DNA of 61,194 nucleotides from Peribacillus frigoritolerans (GCF_030676415.1 NZ_JAUUTW010000031.1:1-61194), one strand, 5' to 3'. Shown: positions 7,670 through 17,222, counted from the stretch's first letter. Notes: generated from the sequence alone by a model not told the origin. Translations and numbers: made by a program.

Positions 7670-8333
7670 GATAGAAAACCTCCTTAAAGTAGATAAAGCA
7701 TACCCTTTTATAATGTTCTATAGATTCTAATAAATAACTGGTAATTTTTATGTAGAAATCTAATGTATCTTTTTACGGGTGCTTTACTTCAATAAGGTTG
7801 CTCGGCAGCCTTTTTCACTAAGGTTTCAAGAAGTAATTTGAGTGATTTTATGATTTTGGTTATAATTCATTGTGAGACCTCCAAATAGATGTTTTTGTTC
7901 TTTTTTAGCTGGCCAGCTCAGGACACATTCATCTTATCAAGAGGTCTTTTTTTGTTCAAACCTATTTTCAGTTATTACAGGAATGCTGCCCCGATAGTTC
8001 AACTTGACCTTAATGAATGGATCGGCAGCCGCCTTCATGAATGTTTCTGGAAGTAGAGAAAGCATGAAAACGAGTGTAACAAACATCCACATTCCATACC
8101 GTACCTATTTCATTGATTTTAAAAACACCTGGATAATAAATAGTATGTCATCCATAATTATATATCCGCACCAGAGCACGTTTTTTTATAATTTTCATAT
8201 TTACCAAGAAATGCGTATAATGAGATTATGGAAGGGTATACATAAATTTAAATAAATTAGAAGTGAAGAATTGTTTTCTTTCTATTCATGTAATTTCTGT
8301 ATAAGCAACTAATCTATTAAAGGTGAAATGATT
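7670..8333. other. Intergenic stretch with repeat copy and inverted repeats
   Basis: It contains a dispersed-repeat copy at 7771-7820 (GGGTGCTTTACTTCAATAAG and a GGTTGC...GCAGCC hairpin with T-run). AGACCTC (7875-7881) and GAGGTCT (7941-7947) form a wide inverted repeat ending in T's. AGCTGGCCAGCT near 7907 is a perfect 12-bp palindrome. GCTGCCCCGATAGTTCAACT near 7984 may be a reversed repeat end. No supported coding region is present. Confidence 0.4.
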
Positions 8334-9674
8334 ATGATAGCTAGTCTTATGAAGTCTTGGACAATATGGATGAAAATTGGAGTAATTTTAGTCGGAGTGT
8401 TCTTACTATCGTGGGTGGGTCCTAATGAAATTGGGCTTACTGATTTGCTTATTTCATTAAGAGAAGATGAAGAAACAGGTAATACGTTAATGCTTGCCGT
8501 TTTTTTGTTAGTGTCTTTAAATACAGTTTTAGCCTTGTTTCATTATATTGGTGCACTGCTGCTGGGAGACGAAATCGGTGATCGTTTAAACCGCCCATGG
8601 TTAAAAATTATCATTCCTCTTATTGTTATTCCTATCGTCTATATCGTGATAAATGTTTATTATTCTTTAACATACTCATTTAGCGCATATGGGTTGTTAT
8701 TGTTGTTAGCAATCTTATTATTGCAAGCCTTTGGAAAGGATAGGCTAAAGCCAATTATTAAAACAATTATTTGTTCTCAATTAATCTTTGGGATTGAATG
8801 GCTGAATGAGATTCCTTCTTTATCTAAATATGGATTTGGCCAAGGATCGATTTCAAAGGAAATAAAAGATATAGCAGTTCAACTTGGATTTGAGCAATCT
8901 TTAACATTGTACAGTTTAACTTTGTGTTTAATTTTTATTATTAATGCTGTTATTTTAGCTGTGTATTTTGCATTAGCTGAACAAAAGTGGAGGATAAAAC
9001 AAGAGCTTCATTATGCGCAGTTAGAAGCAATGCAGTCAAGATCTGGACGAGAAGCACTATATCTTGTCCATGATTTAAAAACACCTCTCACAGCAATTGA
9101 GGGGCTAAATTCATTAATTAGTTTAAAAGTGGACGATTCTAAAATTAAAGAATATTGTCAAAAGATTTCATCATCGATTCATTCCGTTAGCGAAATGATT
9201 TCCGAGATTTTATACGATGATAAAAAACATTGGTGCCGTATAAAAGATTTAGTTGGATACGTCAAAGCAAGCAGACTGAGCGGGACAAATCTTATTCTGA
9301 AAGTAGACTTTCAAACAAATCCTGAAATTAAAATTTTAATTAATAAAATCCGAATGACTAGAGCATTAGTGAATTTAATTGACAATGCATACGATGCAGT
9401 GAATGAAATAGAAGATGGAAAGATTTCACTTAAGATAAAAACCTATGAAAATGAACTTTGGTTGGGCGTATCAGATAATGGGAGAGGGATTACACCTAAA
9501 GAGCAGGAGAAAATATGGAAAGCTGGGTTTAGTACAAAATCGCATCCAGGGATGGGGTTAGCTTTCGTACGACAAGTTGCTAAAGGACATGGTGCATCTT
9601 TAGCAATTGACAGCAAGCTTGGACACGGGACAACAATTTGGATTAAACTAGCTGAGAGGAGTGTTTCAAGATGA
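8334..9674 (+). CDS. Membrane sensor histidine kinase
   Basis: This is a 446-residue two-component kinase. Residues 1-215 contain about six hydrophobic helices and only short external loops, suggesting sensing in or near the membrane. The phosphoacceptor helix carries HDLKTPL (His near residue 244). The ATPase part has the N box (NLIDNAYDAV), G1 (DNGRGI) and G2 (GMGLAFV). ATG 8334 is preferred over the ATG two codons earlier because AAAGGTG is then at normal distance. The stop overlaps the start of the response regulator by four bases, so the two are translationally coupled. The next gene is a POT peptide transporter, a plausible target. The stimulus is unknown. Confidence 0.9.
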   Translation: MIASLMKSWTIWMKIGVILVGVFLLSWVGPNEIGLTDLLISLREDEETGNTLMLAVFLLVSLNTVLALFHYIGALLLGDEIGDRLNRPWLKIIIPLIVIPIVYIVINVYYSLTYSFSAYGLLLLLAILLLQAFGKDRLKPIIKTIICSQLIFGIEWLNEIPSLSKYGFGQGSISKEIKDIAVQLGFEQSLTLYSLTLCLIFIINAVILAVYFALAEQKWRIKQELHYAQLEAMQSRSGREALYLVHDLKTPLTAIEGLNSLISLKVDDSKIKEYCQKISSSIHSVSEMISEILYDDKKHWCRIKDLVGYVKASRLSGTNLILKVDFQTNPEIKILINKIRMTRALVNLIDNAYDAVNEIEDGKISLKIKTYENELWLGVSDNGRGITPKEQEKIWKAGFSTKSHPGMGLAFVRQVAKGHGASLAIDSKLGHGTTIWIKLAERSVSR

Positions 9675-10306
9675 ACATTTTAGTCATTGATGACGACGCA
9701 TCAATTCAATATATGCTAAGTGAAATTTGTGAATTTGCCGGCTGGAATGTAAATACGGCTAACAACGGAAAAGAAGGATTAAATGTGTTTGCAGAAAAAG
9801 GAGCAGATGTTGTTTTAGTTGATTATCATATGCCGGAAATGGACGGAATAAAAACAGTAGGTGAGCTTCGTAACCGTAATGCTGATGTTCCGATTCTTGT
9901 ATTAACAGTCGATGAACGGCAGGAAATTGCTGATCGCTTTCTTGAAGCAGGCGCAACAGATTTTGCATTAAAGCCTGTAAAAGCGCCTGATATGATTTCA
10001 AGAATTCAACTGCATGCTCGCCTTGCAAAATTAACTCAATCAGCTCCGCAGCAAATATCCATTGAAGAAAAGGGTGTATTTGCAACAAAGGGAATTAGTA
10101 AGAGAACACTTTGTCACATTAGTGATTTTTTACATTCTAATCGTGAACCTTTTTCTGTTGATACAATTTCTAAAGAAGTTGGTTTAGCTTATCCGACCGT
10201 TTATCGCTATATTATGCATTTACTTGATGAAGGAAAAGTGGAAACTATTGTGAGTTATCAAAAAATAGGAAGACCGAAAAATTTATATCAATGGATTGTT
10301 GACTAA
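9671..10306 (+). CDS. Two-component response regulator with C-terminal helix-turn-helix
   Basis: The product has 211 residues. The receiver (1-118) shows the acidic pair IDDD at 7-9, phosphoacceptor Asp in VLVDYHMPEMDG near 53, Thr in LVLTVD near 80 and Lys in ALKPVK near 103. Residues 140-211 form a winged HTH (FSVDTISKEVGLAYPTVYRYI, then GRPKNLYQW), a layout like the CitT/DcuR/DctR regulators of carboxylate transport. It is encoded with the overlapping kinase gene. Two 10-bp inverted repeats upstream of the next gene (10433-10461 and 10514-10551) are candidate binding sites, which would make the peptide transporter its target. That link is inferred. Confidence 0.9.
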   Translation: MNILVIDDDASIQYMLSEICEFAGWNVNTANNGKEGLNVFAEKGADVVLVDYHMPEMDGIKTVGELRNRNADVPILVLTVDERQEIADRFLEAGATDFALKPVKAPDMISRIQLHARLAKLTQSAPQQISIEEKGVFATKGISKRTLCHISDFLHSNREPFSVDTISKEVGLAYPTVYRYIMHLLDEGKVETIVSYQKIGRPKNLYQWIVD

Positions 10307-10307
10307 A

Positions 10308-10336
10308 AAACTGCCTTAATACTAGGCAGTTTTTTA
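10308..10336 (+). terminator. Intrinsic terminator of the two-component operon
   Basis: AACTGCCT pairs with AGGCAGTT around a short loop and is followed by a T-run. Confidence 0.85.
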
Positions 10337-10432
10337 TTTTAATGGGGAGTCTGTGTAGGTAATAGCGGACAGACCAATGCAGCAAGACTTTTTTTCTTTT
10401 TTTTCTGTATTTTTATATTTTCTGATAATATA

Positions 10433-10461
10433 AAATTATTTTACAACAATAAAAATAATTT
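10433..10461. promoter_or_regulatory. 10-bp inverted repeat upstream of the peptide transporter
   Basis: AAATTATTTT (10433-10442) and AAAATAATTT (10452-10461) are perfect inverted arms. AT-rich composition makes chance possible. It is a candidate operator for the adjacent response regulator. Confidence 0.35.
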
Positions 10462-10513
10462 AAAATCTAAGCGTATTCATTGAACGTCATTTTTTATTGT
10501 TAAAGGGCACCAA

Positions 10514-10551
10514 CTAAAATGAATGAATTTATTAGTTAATGTTCATTTTAG
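10514..10551. promoter_or_regulatory. Second 10-bp inverted repeat upstream of the peptide transporter
   Basis: CTAAAATGAA (10514-10523) is matched perfectly by TTCATTTTAG (10542-10551) with an 18-bp centre. It is another candidate operator or an RNA stem. Confidence 0.35.
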
Positions 10552-10595
10552 ATTTTGCTATCTGATTCTTTTTGCACAAGAGCCACGATTAAAAA

Positions 10596-10611
10596 ATGTA
10601 AACGCTTCCTA
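10596..10611 (+). promoter_or_regulatory. cre-like box (CcpA site) before a decayed gene start
   Basis: ATGTAAACGCTTCCTA fits the catabolite-responsive consensus WTGNAANCGNWNNCWW at every fixed position. It is followed by a short frame INGWMAFVAIIVLGVGG (10620-10680) that stops early. The same box plus frame occurs at 32939-33000. It may still affect dtpT expression, 165 bp downstream. Confidence 0.55.
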
Positions 10612-10775
10612 TCATACTTATAAATGGTTGGATGGCATTCGTGGCCATCATCGTATTAGGAGTGGGTGGAACGAATCAATAATTCGTCCAGTAAAATAAA
10701 AACCATTCAATTCGTTGTAAATGTAAACGATAAGTGTATGGTTTAATATTTAACTATATTTAGGGGGACCTTATT

Positions 10776-12107
10776 ATGCAAGCAATGTTGAAAAATGATG
10801 TTCAGTATCCAAACCAATCCCGGAAAAAGCACCCTCCTGGACTGTATATGCTGTTCGCGACTGAGGCATGGGAGCGCTTCAGCTATTACGGAATGAGAGC
10901 AATTCTTGTTCTTTACTTAACGGCAACAGTTGTAAACGGCGGGCTTGGAGTCGACAAAGCTACGGCTATGGGCATTTACGGAATCTTTACTGGTGCCGTT
11001 TATATTACCCCGATGATTGGCGGATACTTATCTGACCGTTTCTTAGGCAGAAGAATGGCAATCACGATTGGTGGTATTTTAATGGCGATTGGTAACCTTT
11101 CGCTATTCTCAAGTCAGAGTATGACAGCGCTTTACATTGGTCTTGGTTTATTGATTATCGGTAATGGTTTCTTCAAGCCAAACATCTCGACAATTGTAGG
11201 TGATCTTTATGAAGACAACGATCCGCGTCGTGATGGCGCTTTTACCATCTTCTATATGGGTATTAACGTCGGGGCTTTTTTCGCACCATTAGTAGTTGGG
11301 CTTATGAGCTATAAATATGGGTTCTTGACAGCAGCAATTGGTATGATTGTAGGGCAGATAGTATTCAACTTATTAGGCAATCGCTATTTAGGTGATATCG
11401 GTAAAGAACCTACTGGTAAACCGAAATTTACAGCTGGGCAAAAATCAGCTGTACCGTTAACGAAAAGAGAACAAAAACGTACAACGGCAATCGTTATTTT
11501 GGCTGTCTTCGTTATTGCGTTCTGGGCCGCTTTCGAGCAGGCAGGAAGTTCATTGACATTGTATGCTAATGATCAAATTGATCGGAATGTATTTGGTTTT
11601 GAGGTTCCAACTGCCTGGTTCCAATCATTGAACCCATTATTCATCGTTATTTTAGCGCCAATTATGTCTGCTTTATGGTACAAGCTTGGCAGCTCAAAAC
11701 GCGGTGACTTAAAAACTCCAACGAAGATGGCTCTTGGTTTAGTCACTGTTGGTTTAGGTTTCTTAGTATTGCTTCCTGCTGTTATGTATACAGGAAACGA
11801 TACAGCGCTGAAAGTAAACATCCTGTTCATGATTGTAACGTATTTCCTTCATACATTAGCCGAATTAATGATTTCACCAGTTGGTTTATCAATGGTAAGT
11901 AAAATTGCTCCAATCAAGCTTGCCTCTCTTCTAATGGGAGTATGGCTGGCAAGTTCCGCGGTAGCTAATATGGTAGCAGGCCAATTAGCTGCATATACGC
12001 AGTCTTTAGGTTACCTGGAAATCTTCAGTGTAATTGGTTTTGTAACAATTGGTTTAGGTATTGTGTTATTGCTTCTTTCGAAGCCAGTAGCAAAGCTGAT
12101 GGAATAA
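10776..12107 (+). CDS. dtpT: Di-/tripeptide transporter, POT (PTR2) family
   Basis: This is a 443-residue, proton-coupled peptide symporter with 12 or more membrane helices. Motifs seen are the N-terminal E-x-x-E-R-F-type signature as FATEAWERFSYYGMRAILVLYL, the loop GGYLSDRFLGRR near residue 90, and FYMGINVGAFFAPLVVG near 155, which is the PTR2 signature region. Near the end, ELMISPVGLSMV matches the family. AGGGGGACC precedes the ATG. It imports short peptides across the cytoplasmic membrane. The two-component pair upstream and the inverted repeats in front suggest controlled expression. Length and motifs are complete. Confidence 0.93.
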   Translation: MQAMLKNDVQYPNQSRKKHPPGLYMLFATEAWERFSYYGMRAILVLYLTATVVNGGLGVDKATAMGIYGIFTGAVYITPMIGGYLSDRFLGRRMAITIGGILMAIGNLSLFSSQSMTALYIGLGLLIIGNGFFKPNISTIVGDLYEDNDPRRDGAFTIFYMGINVGAFFAPLVVGLMSYKYGFLTAAIGMIVGQIVFNLLGNRYLGDIGKEPTGKPKFTAGQKSAVPLTKREQKRTTAIVILAVFVIAFWAAFEQAGSSLTLYANDQIDRNVFGFEVPTAWFQSLNPLFIVILAPIMSALWYKLGSSKRGDLKTPTKMALGLVTVGLGFLVLLPAVMYTGNDTALKVNILFMIVTYFLHTLAELMISPVGLSMVSKIAPIKLASLLMGVWLASSAVANMVAGQLAAYTQSLGYLEIFSVIGFVTIGLGIVLLLLSKPVAKLME

Positions 12108-12111
12108 TAAG

Positions 12112-12470
12112 AAAAGGGGCTGACCCAAAAGTCACATAATGTGCCTTTTTGGTCGAGCTTTTTTATTGTAAAAAAATAAAAGAATCGGTCCAAACTGGTG
12201 TAAGAGGAGTCTCCACAACGACCCAAACCAGACAGGATTCTTTTAAGAAACTTAATCATCTTTCTTTTAAAGAGTATACCTTGGATAACCGGTTTCGGTT
12301 CAAAAAGTCCATCCAACTTGCTCACCCATAAAACAGTAATAAAACAAGTGCACATCATATAAAGTTTAGTTTACATAATACTGATTGGAAGAAATCAAAA
12401 AAGCCCGACAATTTCATAGGATTCGAGGGCTTTTCCATGTAACTTGACCCTTTGGGACAAACTACAAAAC
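12112..12470 (+). mobile_element. Probable decayed insertion sequence or MITE with terminal inverted repeats
   Basis: The left end GGCTGACCCAAAAGTCAC (about 12117) and the right end, whose reverse complement reads GTTTGTCCCAAAGGGTCAAG (about 12447-12466), are imperfect inverted repeats. The style resembles the tips of IS1182-like elements. Inside, a short frame (VRGVSTTTQTRQDSFKKL) looks like transposase debris but is not assignable. The left tip also folds into GCTGACC...GGTCGAGC with a T-run, and so probably terminates dtpT transcription. A further AAGCCC...GGGCTTTT stem lies at 12400-12435. Confidence 0.45.
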
Positions 12471-13075
12471 AGTTAAACGAGCTTTTTACCGATTTAGATG
12501 CCCATGGAAATTATGTATACATACTAATATCCCTTCTGAAGCGATGAAAATAGGATAAAAATACAGTCGTTATTAACTGAAAATTCCCAATTAATAAAAA
12601 ATAAGTGTATAATATTATAAATATCTAAGTATTGTGGGTAACTATTTCTTAATAAGGAGGCGATACTCTTAAACATGCATGAAAATCTGTTCCTTAGAAA
12701 GGAAATATTAGTAGGATACAGAAAAGGAGAAATTTATTAGTCTAGAAAGGAATTAAACAGCTATAGTAGCCACTGGGAATGCGGGTTTAGGTATTGCGTT
12801 AATTAATAAATGGTTAATTGAATACAACGCGAAATGACTGGCAAAAGGGCTGAACAAATTATGTTGAAGCGCTTTAATTTTATAACATTGAACAAACCAT
12901 ATCGTTAAAGATATTCTGTGTGAAATTTGATAAGCTCCCCCAACAAGTATCGCTGCATAAAGTTGACTTTCCGAAACTAGTGCTGCAATAGGAGCGAATC
13001 CCAATAAAGTGAACATCGAATGCCTTGGTGGGATATATAAAAAAATCACTATATATACATACTGGAGGTTTTAGG
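12471..13075. other. Intergenic region with gene scraps
   Basis: A plus-strand frame at about 12753-12827 reads TAIVATGNAGLGIALINKWL to a stop and looks like the tail of a lost gene. A 21-codon frame with an AAGGAGG site starts at ATG 12675. Both are too short to name. The minus strand over 12753-13049 is open, but its product has no recognisable features. ACTGGAGGTTTT before 13076 is the ribosome site of the peptidase gene. Confidence 0.35.
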
Positions 13076-15451
13076 ATGAAAAAGAAAAAAGCATTATCCG
13101 GCCTGATGGCTGTGGGTTTACTAACAGTAATTCCGTGGAGTTCTGGACATGCTGAGAAACCTCAATGGACAAATGTGAATACATATGAGGAACAGGACGG
13201 AAGCAAGTTTAATAGCGAAAACTATGATTTTGTGAAATTCTCACAAATCGGTTCCAAATTAAAAGAGATTGAAAAACTTTCAAACCGTGTGAAAGTTGAA
13301 GTCCGTGGAACATCAGCTGATGGAAACCCACTCTACGTTGTCACGATTGCTGACCCAACAACGCAAGGGAAATTCGGAAAAATGAAGGCACTTAGAAAGC
13401 AAATGTTTAAGAATCCAGGCAAAGCTCAAGAATGGGTTGCCAATAATCCTGACTTTAAAGTTCCAATCATGATTAATGGTTCTATTCATGGGACTGAATT
13501 TGTCGGAAGCGATGCAATCCTTCAATTAATTGAACGTTTTGCTACCCAAAATGATGCAACAACCAAAGACGTTTTAGAGAATAATATTCTTATTTTCAAT
13601 GTCGTACAAAACCCTGATGGACGTATTGATGCCACCCGCTTTAATGGCGAAGGGATTGACATAAATCGTGACTTTATCACCCAGTCGCAGCCAGAAACAA
13701 AAGAGATGGTTGAGCTCATTAAAGAATGGAACCCGATGGTGTTCCTTGATACTCATGGTTATGTGAAGAATTATCAGCCAAATCTGCAGGGATTAATTGA
13801 GCCTTGTACGCCACCGCATAATCCTAATTACGAGTATGACTTATACGGAAAATGGGCCTATAAACAGGCAGAAGCGATGGAATCGGAAATAATGAAGGAT
13901 CATGAGAACTATTCAGGATCCTTGTATCAAAACATGAAAGGTACCTATATTCCGCTGCGCGATGATTCCGCTGGCTGGGATGATTACCCACCAATTTTCA
14001 CACCCATGTATGCGATGTACCATGGTGCTTACGGTCATACATTAGAAGCTCCAACAAATGATTGGGATGGCGTACGATGGATGTATAATTCGATTATGGG
14101 GGCACTGAAATTTACAACAGCTAACAAGCAATCCATGATTACTGATCAAATTGAAGTTTTTAAAAGAGGAATTAACTTTGATCATCCTTTTCATAAGGAA
14201 GGGTTATTTCCAAAAACCTACATACTTCCACTAGACCCTATGGATCCGACTGTTACGAATAAGGCTGTAAATCATTTGATCAATAATGATATTGAAGTTG
14301 TTCAAGCTGTGAATGCATTTGAAGCGGATGGAGTGTCATATCCAAAAGGAACTTATCTCGTTGAGATGGATCAGGCGAAAGCCGGATTAGCAAACACGAT
14401 GCTCTGGGATGGGGAAGACATCACGAACGATACCCCAGCCATGTACGACATTTCCGCATGGAGTTTACCTGAGCTTTGGGGATTCGAGGCAGTAGCCATA
14501 CAAAACCCTATTAAAGTCAATGCAACGAAAGTAAACCAGATTACAGGTCAAGGAACGGTTTCAGGAAAAGGACCGTTTCTGATTCCGAACAGCTCTGTCC
14601 AATCGGTAAATTTAGTAAATGCATTGCTTAAGCAGGGAATACCTATTGTACGTGATACACAAGGCAACTTCTTTGCAAAAGCAGTAGCTAATCAAGTATC
14701 AGCAGCGGTGAAAGAATCTGGGTTACAGGTTGGAACTGCTGAGGCACCAGCAGATGCAGTGGCTATTACGTCTTTAAAAGTGGCTATATTAAAGGATGGA
14801 GGTATGGGTAAACAGAAATCACACGCAGGAACAAAGCTCGCTTTGAAAAGACTAGGTTTTGATGTGACAGAAGTTACGCCAGTCGAAGTGGTTAAAAATA
14901 CCCTTAACGGTTTTGATATTTTTGTCTATAGTGGAACGGAAAGTCTTATTTCTACCAACCTATCTGAAGCTAATAAAGAATTTGGTTTGCAGAACGACGG
15001 GCAATTTAATGCGTTTAAAGACAATGTGACAAGCTTCTTAAATGAAGGAGGCAAATATATAGCTGTAGGTGCTGGTGCATCTAGAGCAACTAAGACACTT
15101 GGTCTTACAGACGACATCATTAATGTAGGGGGTTCCAACAGTAATGGTATCGTAAAAGTCGATTATGAGGGAACCGGTTTAACGGCAGGATATGGAGAAG
15201 ATGATATCGGCTTTGTCTATCGTCCAACATGGTTCACGGGTACGGATAATGATGAAGTCGTCGCGACCCTCGCAGATTCAGATAATTTCTTCGTAGCTGG
15301 TCACTGGAAAAATAACATAACCGCCAAGGGCCAAGCCGTAATCGTAAAAGAAGAGAATATAGATGTAACTCTTATTGGTTTAGAAGCAGGTTTCCGTGAC
15401 CATCCGGATTACTTGTTCCGGCTTCTATCAAATGCAATTTTCGAAAAATAG
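13076..15451 (+). CDS. Secreted M14-family zinc carboxypeptidase with C-terminal amidotransferase-like domain
   Basis: The product has 791 residues, with a signal peptide at 1-26 (KKKKALSGLMAVGLLTVIPW, then SSGHA). The M14 domain spans about 50-380. Zinc ligands are visible as H and E in GSIHGTEFVGSD and a second His in LDTHGY. NPDGRIDATRFNGEGIDINRD is the substrate-binding Asn-Arg region, and TLEAPTNDW holds the catalytic Glu region. Residues 570-791 look like a class-I glutamine-amidotransferase-like domain (VAILKDGGMG, FDIFVYSGTE, LNEGGKYIAVGAGAS), a pairing known in large Bacillus M14 proteins. It should trim peptides outside the cell. ATG 13076 has CTGGAGG upstream; a longer frame to the left lacks one. 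A perfect hairpin follows. Confidence 0.9.
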   Translation: MKKKKALSGLMAVGLLTVIPWSSGHAEKPQWTNVNTYEEQDGSKFNSENYDFVKFSQIGSKLKEIEKLSNRVKVEVRGTSADGNPLYVVTIADPTTQGKFGKMKALRKQMFKNPGKAQEWVANNPDFKVPIMINGSIHGTEFVGSDAILQLIERFATQNDATTKDVLENNILIFNVVQNPDGRIDATRFNGEGIDINRDFITQSQPETKEMVELIKEWNPMVFLDTHGYVKNYQPNLQGLIEPCTPPHNPNYEYDLYGKWAYKQAEAMESEIMKDHENYSGSLYQNMKGTYIPLRDDSAGWDDYPPIFTPMYAMYHGAYGHTLEAPTNDWDGVRWMYNSIMGALKFTTANKQSMITDQIEVFKRGINFDHPFHKEGLFPKTYILPLDPMDPTVTNKAVNHLINNDIEVVQAVNAFEADGVSYPKGTYLVEMDQAKAGLANTMLWDGEDITNDTPAMYDISAWSLPELWGFEAVAIQNPIKVNATKVNQITGQGTVSGKGPFLIPNSSVQSVNLVNALLKQGIPIVRDTQGNFFAKAVANQVSAAVKESGLQVGTAEAPADAVAITSLKVAILKDGGMGKQKSHAGTKLALKRLGFDVTEVTPVEVVKNTLNGFDIFVYSGTESLISTNLSEANKEFGLQNDGQFNAFKDNVTSFLNEGGKYIAVGAGASRATKTLGLTDDIINVGGSNSNGIVKVDYEGTGLTAGYGEDDIGFVYRPTWFTGTDNDEVVATLADSDNFFVAGHWKNNITAKGQAVIVKEENIDVTLIGLEAGFRDHPDYLFRLLSNAIFEK

Positions 15452-15460
15452 TAGAAATAA

Positions 15461-15494
15461 CCTTAGCCGGATTCAGCAATGAATCCGGCTAAGG
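15461..15494. terminator. Perfect 15-bp hairpin after the peptidase gene
   Basis: CCTTAGCCGGATTCA and its exact complement flank the loop GCAA. No T-tract follows, so it may act in RNA stability as much as termination. Confidence 0.65.
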
Positions 15495-15597
15495 GAGGCA
15501 GATAAGGCAGTCTTTTTCTTATGATACTAACGGGACGGTTAATTTAACAAGTTATAAATTGAATAGTTTAATGTTAAAGAGCATTTCTTTGTAATGA

Positions 15598-15770
15598 GAA
15601 ACCGATCAGTTTAATCACCCTGAAAAACTTGTAGCGTACGCTGGAATATATCCAAGTGTCATTCATCAGGTGAATTTACACCTACAATAAATCACATTAC
15701 TAAACGGCGCTCAAGCAGGTTCAGACACGCTTTGTATATGGCCGTGCTTTGTGGAATAAGAAACTCTTGA
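15598..15770 (+). mobile_element. IS110-family transposase fragment
   Basis: DQFNHPEKLVAYAGIYPSV followed, after a frameshift, by SGEFTPTINHITKRRSSRFR and HALYMAV matches the C-terminal transposase_20 domain. The N-terminal DEDD domain is missing and both sides are unrelated sequence. It is not derived from the IS110 copy at 55.7 kb, since the residues differ. Confidence 0.75.
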
Positions 15771-15800
15771 AAAGAGTATAAAACAAAATCATAAGTCTTG

Positions 15801-17222
15801 CTAACTTGCAGGCACAACTTCTTTAGGAATGGGACACTGATAAGCGTCATCGCCTAATCTTTCTTTCAGTTCATGTTTACATTTCTCAAGAAGTTCTGGA
15901 TTTTTCATCACTTCAAGCGCCGTACCTGCTAAAACTTTTCCTGCTTGAAGCATCCCTTTATGAGCAATGGATGTAGCACCGATGGTTACAACTTGCCAAG
16001 TGTGTGCAGGTGTCCCTAATACCCAGCATGCCGTGCCAATTTGGGCTGTCGGTACGTTCCAGCTTACATCCCCAACATCTGTCGAGCCTCCAAGGGGAAT
16101 ATCGGCTAAATTATCAGAGTAGGGGTTAATAATATCGGAAATCGCTCTATCCTTTAAATACCCGGCTACCTCTTTCGGTAACTTGTTGATTTCATTGGCC
16201 TTATCTTCCTCAGCTAAAGTGGCATGAAGCTGTTCTGCAAAATGAATTTCCTCTTTATTATAAGTCGGAGCACCGATTTCACTTAACACTTCAGCCATTA
16301 TAGCGTTAAGAGTCGAATTAGGAACCAGGTTGGAGCAGGCTTTATCAAAAACAATTTCTACTTCAGTTTCTGTCATAAGTGCTGCTCCCCTGGCAATATT
16401 GCAAACTCTTTCGTATATTTCTTGAACTTGCGCTGTTTTAGGAGCGCGGATTAAATAAAGCACTTCCGCTTCCGCTTGAACCACATTTGGGGAAAACCCT
16501 CCTGTGTTCGTGATTGCATAATGAACTCTTGCTTCTGAAATGATATGCTCACGTAAGTAATTCACACCCACATTCATCAACTCAACGGCATCAAGTGCGC
16601 TTCTTCCCAAATGCGGTTGAGCGGCAGCGTGGGCACTTTTCCCTTTGAATTTGTAGTAAATTTGGTAATTAGCTAATGAATTTCCTGGTAAAATCGTATT
16701 GGTTGTCCAAGGGTGCCAACATAAAGCAAAGTCTACGTCATCGAAACAACCCGCACGTGTCATATATGTTTTTCCCGAACCGCCTTCTTCTGCAGGACAG
16801 CCGTAATATCTAACTGTTCCTTGCAACCCTTCCTGTTCCATCAAATCTTTAAGAGCGACCGCGGCAGAAAGAGATCCAGTTCCAAGAAGATTATGTCCAC
16901 AGCCATGTCCATTCCCACCTGATTCAACAGGGTCCACAATAGAAACACCGCTTTTTTGACTCAGTCCGGAAAGGGCATCATATTCACCAAGAATAGCCAC
17001 AACCGGATTTCCAGTACCAAAGCTACCAACAAAAGCTGTAGGTATATCGGCAAGGCCTTTTTCAACTGAAAATCCTTCCGATTCAAGGGCTTGACAAAGG
17101 AGATCAGCGGAGTGGACCTCTTCAAAACGTGTTTCTGCATATTCCCAAATTTGATTACTAATTTCGATCCATTTATCTCTTTTATGTTCAATTAAATCTC
17201 CAATTTTTTGAATGTCATTCAA
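15801..17222 (-). CDS. M20-family amidohydrolase, AbgB-like
   Basis: The product has 473 residues. The metal-binding set is visible: GGNGHGCGHN near 103-112, the catalytic Glu pair in CPAEEGGSGK near 140, HPW near 169, and a late His in THTWQ-type GTPAHTWQVV. The pattern and length fit aminobenzoyl-glutamate hydrolase subunit B and related amidases that release aromatic or aliphatic acids from amino acids. The start is TTG 17222, overlapping the transporter stop as TTGA, with AGGGAGCG upstream. It forms an operon with the MFS gene, so the pair likely imports and hydrolyses an N-acyl amino acid or dipeptide-like anion. The substrate is inferred only. Confidence 0.88.
   Translation of the reverse strand: MNDIQKIGDLIEHKRDKWIEISNQIWEYAETRFEEVHSADLLCQALESEGFSVEKGLADIPTAFVGSFGTGNPVVAILGEYDALSGLSQKSGVSIVDPVESGGNGHGCGHNLLGTGSLSAAVALKDLMEQEGLQGTVRYYGCPAEEGGSGKTYMTRAGCFDDVDFALCWHPWTTNTILPGNSLANYQIYYKFKGKSAHAAAQPHLGRSALDAVELMNVGVNYLREHIISEARVHYAITNTGGFSPNVVQAEAEVLYLIRAPKTAQVQEIYERVCNIARGAALMTETEVEIVFDKACSNLVPNSTLNAIMAEVLSEIGAPTYNKEEIHFAEQLHATLAEEDKANEINKLPKEVAGYLKDRAISDIINPYSDNLADIPLGGSTDVGDVSWNVPTAQIGTACWVLGTPAHTWQVVTIGATSIAHKGMLQAGKVLAGTALEVMKNPELLEKCKHELKERLGDDAYQCPIPKEVVPAS

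Noticed and set aside
8004..8255. 83-codon plus-strand frame before the histidine kinase
   Set aside because: No ribosome site, odd composition (aromatic- and Ile-rich without a helix pattern) and no family motif.
12753..13049. 98-codon minus-strand frame upstream of the M14 gene
   Set aside because: The better protein-like reading is on the plus strand (TAIVATGNAGLG...), and the minus start lacks a ribosome site.
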